64,000 nucleotides of DNA. Source: QZKY01 sp963666295 (GTDB taxonomy: Bacteria; Pseudomonadota; Gammaproteobacteria; Burkholderiales; Burkholderiaceae_D). The notes under the pieces are model-generated. The model had not been told where the DNA came from. It saw nothing but the letters and a program-made list of their open reading frames with translations, and ran no database searches. A program made the position numbers and the translations under genes. Shown here piece after piece: positions 18,019 to 27,440 of this stretch (positions within the stretch are counted from its first letter, which is position 1; every line of letters begins with the position of its first letter). The DNA lies in NCBI GenBank assembly GCA_963666295.1, contig OY762707.1, forward strand, positions 744,001 through 808,000. Direction: 5' to 3'.

Positions 18019-18101
18019 GTACCTTAGTGTGGCCTCGCACTAAGGTACCGCATTGAATCGCCACACGCCGGTTGGCCCTCATGACCTTCCGGCGTATTTT
18101 T
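18019..18101 (+). terminator. Hairpins ending the leuA transcript
   Basis: A perfect 11-bp inverted repeat (GTACCTTAGTG / CACTAAGGTAC, 18019-18048) begins six bases after the leuA stop but has no T run. A second hairpin, ACGCCGG (18065-18071) with CCGGCGT (18089-18095), is followed by ATTTTT and is the likelier terminator. Confidence 0.6.
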
Positions 18102-18218
18102 AAAGCGCCCTAAGCGCCGCTCTCCAGCTCAGGCGGACCGCTTGCACGCCTCACTGCCAGCAGGCAAGAACTTTCCACGGCAGGGCACAAGGCCCTCAAA
18201 AAATCTTGCCGGGGTCGT

Positions 18219-18247
18219 TTGTGTGCGAGCACTGTTTACGCTATACT
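18219..18247 (+). promoter_or_regulatory. Promoter of rpsO
   Basis: TTGTGT (18219-18224), a 17-bp spacer and TATACT (18242-18247). Just downstream, CAGCC / GGCTG (18255-18270) forms a small hairpin followed by TTTTA in the 5' leader; rpsO leaders are commonly bound by S15 for autoregulation, though this hairpin's role is a guess. Confidence 0.5.
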
Positions 18248-18339
18248 GCGCTACCAGCCGAAATTGGCTGTTTTAACTTGTTGTTTAATCACGATGTTTG
18301 CAGTTCCGACTTCATTCATCGCAAGTAAAGGAATACATC

Positions 18340-18612
18340 ATGTCCATTATTAACAAAACGGCAAAGGCGGAAATCGTCGCTGATAACGCCAGAGCACAAA
18401 ATGATACCGGTTCGCCGGAAGTTCAAGTTGCACTTTTAACAGCTCGCATCAAGCACCTGACTGAGCATTTCAAACAGCACGCAAAAGACCACCACTCACG
18501 TCGTGGCCTGATTCGCATGGTTAACCGCCGCAGAAGCTTGCTGGACTATCTCAGAAAGAAAGACTTGAACCGTTACCGTGAACTGATCGCTAAACTTGGC
18601 TTGCGTAAGTAA
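18340..18612 (+). CDS. rpsO: 30S ribosomal protein S15
   Basis: A 90-residue primary 16S rRNA-binding protein of the small-subunit platform. I use the ATG at 18340, preceded by AAAGGA, since the protein then begins MSIINKTAKAEIV as in homologues; the frame upstream is untranslated leader. Family hallmarks NDTGSPEVQVALLTARI, KDHHSRRGLIRMVNRRRSLL and LIAKLGLRK are complete. The pnp gene follows after a terminator, the conserved rpsO-pnp arrangement in which S15 and PNPase mRNA are coupled by readthrough. Confidence 0.97.
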   Translation: MSIINKTAKAEIVADNARAQNDTGSPEVQVALLTARIKHLTEHFKQHAKDHHSRRGLIRMVNRRRSLLDYLRKKDLNRYRELIAKLGLRK

Positions 18613-18650
18613 TCAATTTGCGAAGCACATTTTGGCTCACTTGCAAATAT

Positions 18651-18674
18651 GCCTGCGCCTGTCGCAGGCTTTTT
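18651..18674 (+). terminator. Rho-independent terminator after rpsO
   Basis: GCCTGCG (18651-18657), a 5-nt loop and CGCAGGC (18663-18669) followed by TTTTT. Partial readthrough into pnp would be expected from the conserved arrangement. Confidence 0.8.
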
Positions 18675-18813
18675 GCTATCTAAATGTTTCAACCATCGCT
18701 TGAAAAAGCACGCTCTTTTAAAGCAACACTGTAGTAAAGGCGGTCATGGCCGTCTGCATTGAGGTGAACGACAGCGCCTGAAAATCTGTCGGCTACTACT
18801 GAAAAGGAAAATC

Positions 18814-20949
18814 ATGTTTAACAAAGTCACCAAAACATTCCAATACGGCCAGCACCAGGTCACACTTGAAACCGGCGAAATAGCTCGCCAAGCCACTGGC
18901 GCTGTTGTCGTTTCAATGGATGACACCGTTGTGCTCGCAACCGTTGTCGCCCGCGACAACGCCAAGCCCGGCCAGGACTTTTTCCCACTAACTGTTGATT
19001 ACGTTGAAAAAACCTATGCTGCAGGCCGCATTCCAGGCGGCTTTTTCAAACGCGAAGGGCGTCCTTCCGAAAAAGAAACCCTGACATCCCGATTGATTGA
19101 CCGCCCCATTCGCCCGCTTTTCCCGAATGGCTACGTTAACGAAGTTCAAGTCATTATCCACGTGATTTCGGTTAACCCGGAAATCGATCCGGATATCCCT
19201 GCCATGATCGGCGCATCAGCCGCTTTATGTATTGCGGGCATTCCATTTAATGGGCCGCTTGGGGCGGCGCGCGTCGGCTATGCTGACGGCGAGTACATCC
19301 TCAACCCGACAGCAAGCCAACTCGCCAACTCACAAATGGATCTGGTTGTTGCCGGCACCGAACAGGCCGTTCTGATGGTAGAGTCTGAAGCTAAGGAGCT
19401 CTCTGAAGACGTCATGTTGGGCGGTGTCATGTTCGGTCATGAGCAAATGCAAGCCGTTATCGATGCCATTCATGATCTGGTTGAGGAAGGCGGCAAGCCG
19501 GAAGCGGAATGGAATCCACCAGCACAGAACGAAGCGCTGATCGCGGCGATTAGCGAAATCGCTGAACCTTTGCTCAACGCGGCGTACCAAACCAAGGAAA
19601 AGCAAGCGCGCACCACTAAATTGCGCGACGCATCAGAAACCGTTCTGGCTGCACTCGCTGAGCAAGCCGCCAACAATGGCTCCAATGCGCCAGACGCCGT
19701 TGAAGTCGGCAACATCCTGCATGATCTGGAAGCCAAAATCGTGCGCTCGCAAATCCTGAATGGCGAACCACGCATTGACGGCCGCGATACCCGCACGGTG
19801 CGCCCGATCGCCATTCGCAACGGCGTCTTGCCCCGCACGCATGGTTCCACCCTGTTCACTCGCGGTGAAACGCAGGCGCTCGTTGTCGCCACGCTCGGCA
19901 CCGCACGCGACAGTCAGAAGATTGATGCACTGATGGGCGAATTTACCGACTCCTTCATGCTGCATTACAATTTCCCGCCATTTTCGACCGGAGAAACCGG
20001 CCGCGTAGGTTCTCCGCGCCGTCGCGAAATCGGCCATGGTCGCCTTGCCAAGCGCGCGCTGGTTTCAGTTCTGCCATCGCAGGAAGAATTCAGCTACGCA
20101 ATGCGCGTAGTTTCCGAAATTACCGAATCCAACGGTTCTTCCTCAATGGCTTCCGTTTGCGGTGCCAGCCTGGCTTTGATGGATGCGGGTGTGCCGCTAA
20201 AAGCGCACGTTGCCGGCATTGCAATGGGCCTGATCAAGGAAGGCGGCAAGTTTGCCGTACTGACTGATATCCTTGGCGACGAAGACCACCTGGGCGACAT
20301 GGACTTCAAAGTAGCCGGTACAACCAGTGGCATTACCGCGCTGCAGATGGACATCAAGATTCAGGGCATCACCAAGGAAATCATGCAAGTTGCACTGGCT
20401 CAAGCCAAAGAAGGGCGGGAACATATTCTGGCCAAAATGCAAGAAGTCATGCCAAGCTACAATACAGAGCTGTCTGATTTTGCTCCACGCCTGATCACGG
20501 TCAAAATCAATCCTGAGAAGATCCGTGACGTCATCGGCAAGGGCGGTGCCGTCATTCGCGCACTGACCGAAGAAACTGGAACGCAGATCGACATCTCAGA
20601 GGACGGCGTGGTGACGATTGCCTCAGTCGATGGTGCAGCCGGTGAAGAGGCCAAGCGTCGCATTGAAGAACTGACGGCAACGGCAGAAGTCGGCGTCATC
20701 TACAATGGCACGGTTCTGAAATTGCTTGATTTTGGTGCCATCGTTCAAGTCATCCCAGGCAAGGACGGGCTGTTGCATATCAGCCAGATTGCAAACGAGC
20801 GCGTTAATGACGTGAAGGACTACCTGCAAGAAGGACAGCAAGTACGTGTCAAGGTTCTTGAAGCTGATGACCGTGGCCGCTTGAAGTTGTCCATGAAAGC
20901 CGTTGCAGCGGAAGAAAACGCCGAAGCACCCGAAACGCCCGAAGCATAA
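18814..20949 (+). CDS. pnp: Polyribonucleotide nucleotidyltransferase (PNPase)
   Basis: A 711-residue 3'-5' exoribonuclease using phosphate, core of the degradosome. Two RNase PH domains occupy about residues 1-220 and 310-540, with SRLIDRPIRPLF in the first and PPFSTGETGRVGSPRRREIG in the second. They are followed by a KH domain (RDVIGKGGAVIRALTEETG, near residue 570) and an S1 domain (GAIVQVIPGKDGLLHISQIA). The acidic tail ends EENAEAPETPEA. GAAAAGGA precedes the ATG. Length matches the family. Confidence 0.97.
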   Translation: MFNKVTKTFQYGQHQVTLETGEIARQATGAVVVSMDDTVVLATVVARDNAKPGQDFFPLTVDYVEKTYAAGRIPGGFFKREGRPSEKETLTSRLIDRPIRPLFPNGYVNEVQVIIHVISVNPEIDPDIPAMIGASAALCIAGIPFNGPLGAARVGYADGEYILNPTASQLANSQMDLVVAGTEQAVLMVESEAKELSEDVMLGGVMFGHEQMQAVIDAIHDLVEEGGKPEAEWNPPAQNEALIAAISEIAEPLLNAAYQTKEKQARTTKLRDASETVLAALAEQAANNGSNAPDAVEVGNILHDLEAKIVRSQILNGEPRIDGRDTRTVRPIAIRNGVLPRTHGSTLFTRGETQALVVATLGTARDSQKIDALMGEFTDSFMLHYNFPPFSTGETGRVGSPRRREIGHGRLAKRALVSVLPSQEEFSYAMRVVSEITESNGSSSMASVCGASLALMDAGVPLKAHVAGIAMGLIKEGGKFAVLTDILGDEDHLGDMDFKVAGTTSGITALQMDIKIQGITKEIMQVALAQAKEGREHILAKMQEVMPSYNTELSDFAPRLITVKINPEKIRDVIGKGGAVIRALTEETGTQIDISEDGVVTIASVDGAAGEEAKRRIEELTATAEVGVIYNGTVLKLLDFGAIVQVIPGKDGLLHISQIANERVNDVKDYLQEGQQVRVKVLEADDRGRLKLSMKAVAAEENAEAPETPEA

Positions 20950-21043
20950 GCACGTTAATGTCCTTGAGGCATCGACTTGATGCCCAAGGCCACTAAAATT
21001 GAGCTTTTGGGAGTAAAATTCTTCGCTAGGCTCTTTCTTGAAG

Positions 21044-21070
21044 AGCGCTTTCCACAAGAAAGCGCTTTTT
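21044..21070 (+). terminator. Rho-independent terminator after pnp
   Basis: AGCGCTTT (21044-21051), a 7-nt loop and AAAGCGCT (21059-21066) followed by TTTT. It lies about 95 bp past the pnp stop and before the quinone oxidoreductase gene. Confidence 0.75.
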
Positions 21071-21120
21071 GTCGTCTGACACATTGCATGCTGCAATCCT
21101 GCAGCCAAACACTTAAAACG

Positions 21121-22101
21121 ATGCGCGCCATTCAGATCATCCACCCCGGCAAACCGGAAGTACTGGAAGCTTGCGAGCGCCCCATGCCGCAAGCTGGACC
21201 AGGGGAAGTATTAATCAAGGTTCATGCTGCCGGCATAAACAGACCGGATATTTTGCAGCGCCTCGGCCGCTACCGTGTCCCGGAAGGCGTTACCGACATT
21301 CCGGGGCTGGAAGTCGCCGGAGAAATCATTGAAGGCGACCTTTCGAACAGCGAATTCTCGGTTGGGGATATGGTCTGCGCCCTGCTGCAGGGCGGCGGCT
21401 ACGCCGAATATTGCACCGCTCCGGTTGCACAGTGCCTGCCAATACCCAAAGGTTTAAGCGCACTCGAAGCCGCCTCCCTTCCCGAAACCTACTTCACTGT
21501 CTGGAGCAATGTGTTCGACCGTGGCCAATTGGCACCTGGCGAAACCCTGCTGGTTCAGGGTGGCACATCCGGCATCGGTGTTGCCGCAATTCAAATCGCG
21601 GCCGCACGCGGTCATCGCGTATTTGCCACCGCACGCAATCATAAAAAGTGCCAGGTATGCGAAGCACTGGGCGCCGAGCGCGCAATCCGCTATGTCGACG
21701 AAGATTTTGCCGAGGTTGTCAAATCACAGACAGATGGAAGAGGCGTTGACGTCATTCTCGATATCCTCGGCGGCAGTTACCTGTCGCGCGAAATAGAATG
21801 TCTTGCCAACGGCGGACGGCTCGTGCTGATCGGCCTGCTTGGTGGTCGAAGTGGCAAGCTTGACATGGGGCAAGTGCTTCACCGTGGCTTGACAGTAACC
21901 GGCTCCACCTTGCGCCCCCAACCCGTTGAATTCAAGGCTAAAATCGCCGCCAATTTACGGCAGCATATATGGCCGCTACTGGAATCCGGTCAGATAAAAC
22001 CCGTCATCCATCAGGTTTACCCACTGGATCAGGCCAGTAAGGCCCACGCGCTGATGGAAACGCGCGAGCACATCGGCAAGATCGTTCTGCAAGTTCTCTG
22101 A
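21121..22101 (+). CDS. NAD(P)H:quinone oxidoreductase, zeta-crystallin/PIG3-like
   Basis: A 326-residue medium-chain reductase without catalytic zinc. The frame is open 144 bp further upstream, but that stretch spans the pnp terminator, so I start at ATG 21121 (MRAIQIIHPGKPEVLEACER). The catalytic fold shows AAGINRPDILQRLGRYRVPEG and the NADP loop QGGTSGIGVAAIQIA near residue 150. These match the PIG3/QorB-like quinone oxidoreductases that reduce quinones with NADPH. It is convergent with fbp. Confidence 0.87.
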   Translation: MRAIQIIHPGKPEVLEACERPMPQAGPGEVLIKVHAAGINRPDILQRLGRYRVPEGVTDIPGLEVAGEIIEGDLSNSEFSVGDMVCALLQGGGYAEYCTAPVAQCLPIPKGLSALEAASLPETYFTVWSNVFDRGQLAPGETLLVQGGTSGIGVAAIQIAAARGHRVFATARNHKKCQVCEALGAERAIRYVDEDFAEVVKSQTDGRGVDVILDILGGSYLSREIECLANGGRLVLIGLLGGRSGKLDMGQVLHRGLTVTGSTLRPQPVEFKAKIAANLRQHIWPLLESGQIKPVIHQVYPLDQASKAHALMETREHIGKIVLQVL

Positions 22102-22163
22102 GCCGCTTCGTGCTCCCTGATCGACGCCCTAAAATCTGACAAGTAACCGCAGAAAGCACCTTG

Positions 22164-23180
22164 TTACAAAGATTCTGCCGTGTCCAGATGGTAGCTGGAA
22201 ACCCGCTCGACTTCTTCCTTTGAGCCCATAAAAACCGCCACACGCTCATGTAGTTTTTCCGGCTGAATCTCCATAATGCGCTGCACGCCATTAGTTGCCG
22301 CGCCGCCGGCCTGCTCAACGATGAATGCCATCGGGTTAGCCTCATACATCAAGCGCAACTTGCCTGGCTTGTCTGGATCGCGCGCATCAGCGGGATACAT
22401 AAAAATACCGCCACGACTCAGCACGCGATGCACGTCCGCCACCATCGACGCCACCCAGCGCATGTTGAAATCCTTGTCGCGCACACCGTCTTGGCCCGCC
22501 AGCAACTCGTCAATATAGCGTCGCACCGGAGCATACCAGTGGCGCGCGTTGGAGGCATTGATCGCAAACTCCCTGGTTTCATTCGGGATCCTGATGTCGC
22601 GCTGCGTCAACTTCCACGCCCCCATTTCTCGATCCAGCGTGAAGCACACTACACCATTGCCAGTCGTCATGACCAGAATCGACTGCGGACCATACAGCGC
22701 ATAACCCGCTGCCACTTGCCTGGTGCCGGGCTGCAGAAAATCCTTTTCGGTTGGTTGCTTCATGCCCACAGGCGCTTTTAGCACGGAAAAGATCGTGCCG
22801 ATCGACACGTTGACATCAATATTGCTCGAGCCGTCCAGCGGATCGAACAACAACAGATACTCCCCCATCGGATAGCGATTGGGAATTTGGTGGATGGTTT
22901 CCATCTCTTCCGAGGCTATCGCTGCCAGATGGCCGCCCCACTCATTCGCTTGAAGCAGCACTTCGTTGGAAATCACATCCAGTTTTTTTTGCACTTCACC
23001 TTGCACATTTTCTTGATCTGCACTTCCCAGCACGCCGGCCAGCGCGCCTTTGCCAACGGCGAAACCAATACTCTTGCAGGCACGAGCCAGCACTTCAATC
23101 AGCAAGCGCAATTCAGAAGGAATGGTGTTATGCAGCCGTTGTTCCTCAATAAGATACTGTGTCAGGCTAACGCTTTTCAT
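22164..23180 (-). CDS. fbp: Fructose-1,6-bisphosphatase, class 1
   Basis: A 338-residue gluconeogenic enzyme hydrolysing fructose 1,6-bisphosphate. ATG 23180 is chosen because AAGGGAAG lies just before it and the protein then begins MKSVSLTQYLIEE; an upstream in-frame start lacks this support. Metal-binding SEEMETIH near residue 90 and FDPLDGSSNIDVNVSIGTIF near residue 110 form the active site; the C-terminal GGAATNGVQRIMEIQP is also diagnostic. It lies 41 bp downstream of pepN on the same strand, so it may be cotranscribed. Confidence 0.96.
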   Translation of the reverse strand: MKSVSLTQYLIEEQRLHNTIPSELRLLIEVLARACKSIGFAVGKGALAGVLGSADQENVQGEVQKKLDVISNEVLLQANEWGGHLAAIASEEMETIHQIPNRYPMGEYLLLFDPLDGSSNIDVNVSIGTIFSVLKAPVGMKQPTEKDFLQPGTRQVAAGYALYGPQSILVMTTGNGVVCFTLDREMGAWKLTQRDIRIPNETREFAINASNARHWYAPVRRYIDELLAGQDGVRDKDFNMRWVASMVADVHRVLSRGGIFMYPADARDPDKPGKLRLMYEANPMAFIVEQAGGAATNGVQRIMEIQPEKLHERVAVFMGSKEEVERVSSYHLDTAESL

Positions 23181-23221
23181 GACTTCCCTTTTCCGTTTGT
23201 TATATGTTTTAAACGCTATTT

Positions 23222-25888
23222 TCACGCGGCCAGTGATTTGCTCACCACTTCAAAGACATCCTCCGACAAACCTTCCGTTTGCGCGACTTGTTGCAATGCC
23301 TGTTGCATCTGCGCTTGCTGTTGCGGCGCAAACCGGCGCCACCGATCCAGACTGCGCGCGAGCCGTGCTGCCACTTGCGGGTTGATCTTGTTCAAAGCAA
23401 TAACTTGCTCTGCCCAGAAAGCATAGCCGCTACCATCCTTGGCGTGAAATTGAGCCGTGTTGTTGTTGCAAAAACTGAAGATCAAACTGCGCACCCGATT
23501 CGGGTTCGACAGTGTAAAGTCCGCATGCTGCATCAGCTCACGAACACCCTCAACATCCATGTCGGGTGCCACCGCTTGCAACGCAAACCATTTATCAATA
23601 ACCAGTGCCTCTTCGCTAAATTCACGATAGAACTGGTCTAATTCCTTATCCAGCACCTTATCGGATGCCGGCATCGTCGCGTGGGTAAGCGCAGACAAGG
23701 CTGCCATGCGATCCGTCATGTTGTCTGCCGCTTCGAGCTGCGCCTGTGCTAACTGAACCGTCGAATCATCCGGCCACGCCAAAAGATACGAAAGCGCCAG
23801 ATTTTTCAGGCTGCGCTTGCCAACCGAAACCGCATCTGGCGTGTAAGGGTCATCCATCACGCAAGACTCGTAAACCGTCAGAAACTCACGTTTCAGCGCC
23901 TGCGCCAAGCCAGCACGCATGAAGCTGTGCGCGGCGTGAATCGCTTGTGTGTCAACTACCTCCATTTCTTCGGCAATCACCGCTTCTGATGGCAACGTCA
24001 GCGTCAGGTCGCGGAAAGCCGGCTCCAGCGATTCATCCAGCAACGTAGCGCGCAAGGCACCGACCAGCAGTGCGTCCAACGTCATCGGTGCGCCGCGATA
24101 CGCATTGTCCGTCAAAGTCAGCAAACGACGCATCATCAGGCGCTGCCCGGCTTCCCATCGGTTGAAATGGTCGCTGTCATGCGCCATCAGGTGTGCCAGT
24201 TCCTCATCGCTGCAGTCATAATCCAAAATCACAGGCGCAGAAAAATTGCGCAACAAGGACACTACCGGCTCTTCGTCAACCTCTGTAAACGTAAAACTCT
24301 GGCGAGCCTCTGTTAACGACAGCAGCACCGTGCCGGGCTGATCTGCCTGTGCCGCCCCTTCCACATGGGCAGGCAAGTCCTGGCCGTTCTGGCCGACCAA
24401 ACCCACAGCAAACGGAATCTGGAACGGCAGCTTCCTGGGCTGATCCGGCGTCGGTGAACAGGATTGCTCCAATGTCAGTGTCAGCGTTTTTTTTGCTTTG
24501 CTGTAGTGCGTTGTCGCGCGTACACGCGGCGTCCCTGCCTGGCTATACCAACGCTCAAACTGCTTCAAGTCGGCATCATTCGCGTCGGCCATTGCAGCGC
24601 GAAAATCATCACACGTGACAGCCTGCCCGTCGTGACGCTCAAAGTACAAATCCATCCCCTTGCGGAAGCCGTCCACACCAAGCATCGTCTGGTACATGCG
24701 CACCACTTCGGCGCCCTTTTCATACACCGTGACCGTATAGAAGTTATTGATTTCCGCGTAAGAATCTGGACGTACCGGGTGCGCCATCGGCCCGGCGTCT
24801 TCTGGAAACTGGAACTGGCGCAAGCGCCGCACATCTTCAATACGCTTCACTGCGCGGCCAGAGGACGTGCCAGCCATGTCAGCCGAAAATTCCTGATCGC
24901 GAAAAACCGTCAAGCCTTCTTTAAGGGACAACTGGAACCAGTCCTGGCAGGTCACGCGATTGCCAGTCCAATTATGGAAATATTCATGCGCAACAATGGC
25001 CTCAATGTTGCCGTAATCCATATCGGTCGCAATACGCGGGTTGGCAAGCACGTACTTGGTGTTGAAAATATTCAGCCCCTTGTTTTCCATCGCGCCCATG
25101 TTGAAATCGCCGACTGCGACAATCATGTATCGGTCCAGATCCAGTTCCAGCCCGTAACGCGATTCATCCCAGCGAATGCTGTGTTTGAGCGAATCCATGG
25201 CATGCTGCGTCTTGTCCAGATTGCCCTTTTCCACCCAGACTTGCAGCAGGGCTTCTCGCCCTGACATCAGGCGAAACTTTTCTTCCTGACAGACAAGCTT
25301 ACCCGCCACCAGCGCAAACAGATAAGCCGGTTTTCGGAACGGGTCTTCCCACTTCGCATAATGCCGCCCGCCGTTCAACTTGCCCTCTTCGATCAGATTG
25401 CCGTTGGAAAGCAGCACCGGATAGTGTTTCTGGTTCGCGCGCAGCGTGACCGTAAACTTCGCCATGACATCAGGGCGGTCTGGAAAGAAGGTGATCTTGC
25501 GGAAGCCCTCTGCCTCACACTGGGTAAAGAAATTACCGTTGGATACGTATAGCCCCATCAACGAGGTATTTTCCGCCGGCCGGATCAAGGTCACGATTTC
25601 CAGCACGACCTCGCCCGGCGCATTAAATATGCGCAAGTCCCCACCTTCGAGCGTGTAGGCGCTGCTATCCAGCGCTTCGCCATTCATGCGTAATTGCGCA
25701 AGCCGCAACCCATTACCGTGCAAAAAAATCTCGCTCGCCTTGCTGCCTTTGCGGCGGGTCAGTGTCATGCAACTGGCAACACGCGTTTCATCAGGATCAA
25801 GATCGAATTCCAGATCAATCTGGCCGATTTCATAATCCGGTTTTCGGTAGTCTTTTCGGTAAATCGTACGGGAAGCAGATGCAGACAT
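23222..25888 (-). CDS. pepN: Aminopeptidase N
   Basis: An 888-residue M1 metallopeptidase that removes N-terminal residues from peptides in the cytoplasm. The substrate-binding motif GAMENKGLNIFNTKYVL lies near residue 265. The zinc site HEYFHNWTGNRVT with the third ligand Glu in SLKEGLTVFRDQEFS is near residues 298-321, and the catalytic Tyr region VYEKGAEVVRMY near 380. The long C-terminal helical domain is complete. Length matches the gammaproteobacterial and betaproteobacterial enzymes (about 870-890). Upstream is a DUF2863-like gene in the same direction. Confidence 0.96.
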   Translation of the reverse strand: MSASASRTIYRKDYRKPDYEIGQIDLEFDLDPDETRVASCMTLTRRKGSKASEIFLHGNGLRLAQLRMNGEALDSSAYTLEGGDLRIFNAPGEVVLEIVTLIRPAENTSLMGLYVSNGNFFTQCEAEGFRKITFFPDRPDVMAKFTVTLRANQKHYPVLLSNGNLIEEGKLNGGRHYAKWEDPFRKPAYLFALVAGKLVCQEEKFRLMSGREALLQVWVEKGNLDKTQHAMDSLKHSIRWDESRYGLELDLDRYMIVAVGDFNMGAMENKGLNIFNTKYVLANPRIATDMDYGNIEAIVAHEYFHNWTGNRVTCQDWFQLSLKEGLTVFRDQEFSADMAGTSSGRAVKRIEDVRRLRQFQFPEDAGPMAHPVRPDSYAEINNFYTVTVYEKGAEVVRMYQTMLGVDGFRKGMDLYFERHDGQAVTCDDFRAAMADANDADLKQFERWYSQAGTPRVRATTHYSKAKKTLTLTLEQSCSPTPDQPRKLPFQIPFAVGLVGQNGQDLPAHVEGAAQADQPGTVLLSLTEARQSFTFTEVDEEPVVSLLRNFSAPVILDYDCSDEELAHLMAHDSDHFNRWEAGQRLMMRRLLTLTDNAYRGAPMTLDALLVGALRATLLDESLEPAFRDLTLTLPSEAVIAEEMEVVDTQAIHAAHSFMRAGLAQALKREFLTVYESCVMDDPYTPDAVSVGKRSLKNLALSYLLAWPDDSTVQLAQAQLEAADNMTDRMAALSALTHATMPASDKVLDKELDQFYREFSEEALVIDKWFALQAVAPDMDVEGVRELMQHADFTLSNPNRVRSLIFSFCNNNTAQFHAKDGSGYAFWAEQVIALNKINPQVAARLARSLDRWRRFAPQQQAQMQQALQQVAQTEGLSEDVFEVVSKSLAA

Positions 25889-25963
25889 GGGATTCGCTCA
25901 GGTCAATAAGTGAAGGCAAGGTTTCATTTTACCAAGACCATCAGGGCCTCAACACCCGTTTCG

Positions 25964-27214
25964 TCAATGCAGTTGCAACACTTCCGGCAAATCCTCCTCC
26001 GGCATTTCGGCATGCACCAGTTCACCGCCTTGATCGGCAAACATCGGTGCGCCGCAGTCTTCACAATATTCAAGCGGAAAACGCTCCTGATGCACACAAT
26101 CGCAGAGCACGCCTTCCTCTTTCAGCAACTGCATGATCGTTTCCAGCGGATTTTTTGATGATGACGACAAGAAAGAAGCGCCTAAAGTCGGCATGGCGTT
26201 TTCCTCTTCCGATTCTTCTTGCGCATAAAGCGGCCACACCACGCCATACAACAGGTCGCGACTATTCCGCCTGGAAAAACCGATACGATATTCACTCGCC
26301 AGTTCATGTTGCGAAAGTTCACCAAATGGCGCAACAACAGCACGCAAATCAGCAGCGTCAACATCAAGGGTTTGGGTGATGAAATTGACCGCGGCCTTAA
26401 TCAGTGCAGGACGAATTTCCATATCTGCCTTGCGGCAGGTCGCAAAAAACGCTCCTGGCAACAGCAAATCAACATGGCAACCCGGCAGTATGTGCGAAAA
26501 ATGCAGCAAGTTTTTTTCCTGCCACGCCCCCAAGGCGCCCTCGCGCAACGCTTCCGCCACAACCGGGTTCTGCTCTGCCTGCCAGCCAAACAAAGGCAGC
26601 CCTTCCGGCACGGCTACCGCCGCCAGCAAATAACGCGTATCCGCCAGAAAGGGCAGTGCCTCCTGCTCGCTCGTCACAGCACGGTAATCCTTGTCACCGA
26701 ACAAGGTTTGCGCCAACTCACGTGTCAGTTGCGCCGTTTCAACATGAGAAGGCGGCAATTGGTCGAGCGAATACAATTGGGGCGCAACAAAATAGCGCAC
26801 ACCGGGTGCCAGCACATGCGCAGCCAGATTGACACCGAAATCCTGCACTATCTCTGGACGAATCTCGCCGTGTGGAATGGAAAAGCGGGTCCACGCCAAC
26901 GCCGGCGCGGCAATCAACAGTACGTCATACCACACGCCGTCATGTTCATACCGACAGGTTTCGCTGAGCGCTTCGATCGTTTGCAACAACGTATCGAATT
27001 CCAGAAACTCCGCTTGATGCAATTGCCCCAATGCCGCATCCAGTACGTCCTGACGCCCGGCTTTGAGCTGCTTCTGAATAAGCAACTCCATGCCCTGCTC
27101 CCATACCCGCTTTTCCTGCCGGCTGGTCGCCTTCACGATTTCGCGTGCAAACGCAATCAGCCGCTGGCTGTCTGGGTAAAGTCTGGAGGGGGATTTTTTG
27201 GAAAGGCGGCGCAT
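25964..27214 (-). CDS. DUF2863-like conserved hypothetical protein
   Basis: A 416-residue soluble protein that I place tentatively in the DUF2863 family of Betaproteobacteria. The N-terminus is basic (MRRLSKKSPSRLYPDSQRL), and helical repeats such as LIAFAREIVKATSRQEKR are followed by a mixed region with YDVLLIAAPALAWTRFSIPHG. The C-terminus holds LCDCVHQERFPLEYCEDCG, a CxC...CxxC arrangement that could bind a metal. No signal peptide. The function is unknown and its neighbours (pepN, acnA) do not reveal one. A 405-codon frame on the opposite strand is only its shadow. Confidence 0.65.
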   Translation of the reverse strand: MRRLSKKSPSRLYPDSQRLIAFAREIVKATSRQEKRVWEQGMELLIQKQLKAGRQDVLDAALGQLHQAEFLEFDTLLQTIEALSETCRYEHDGVWYDVLLIAAPALAWTRFSIPHGEIRPEIVQDFGVNLAAHVLAPGVRYFVAPQLYSLDQLPPSHVETAQLTRELAQTLFGDKDYRAVTSEQEALPFLADTRYLLAAVAVPEGLPLFGWQAEQNPVVAEALREGALGAWQEKNLLHFSHILPGCHVDLLLPGAFFATCRKADMEIRPALIKAAVNFITQTLDVDAADLRAVVAPFGELSQHELASEYRIGFSRRNSRDLLYGVVWPLYAQEESEEENAMPTLGASFLSSSSKNPLETIMQLLKEEGVLCDCVHQERFPLEYCEDCGAPMFADQGGELVHAEMPEEDLPEVLQLH

Positions 27215-27374
27215 ATTGCTGTGAATTTCAAAAAGCGTAAGAGGCGTATTGTAGCGGATTTTGCACTTCCTCTATTGGTATGCTCCCCCTCCCCCTTACA
27301 TCACCATGCTTTTTTCATAAGAAAAAATGAGTCTGGAAGGGCGTTTATCGGCCAGTCGCTGTTATTACTGCCAA

Positions 27375-27410
27375 TAAAAACGCCCCGCAAGCCAACAGAC
27401 TCATGGGGCG
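27375..27410 (-). terminator. Rho-independent terminator after acnA
   Basis: On the minus strand CGCCCC (27405-27410 region) pairs with GGGGCG (27381-27386) across a long loop and is followed by a T run (A run 27376-27380 on plus). It lies about 30 bp past the acnA stop. Confidence 0.65.
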
Positions 27411-27440
27411 CCCACTTTTTACAACTTGTGTTCTAATCGC

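Noticed and set aside
26219..27436. A 405-codon plus-strand frame
   Set aside because: It is the shadow of the DUF2863-like gene, is rich in Arg and Gln, and runs through the acnA terminator.
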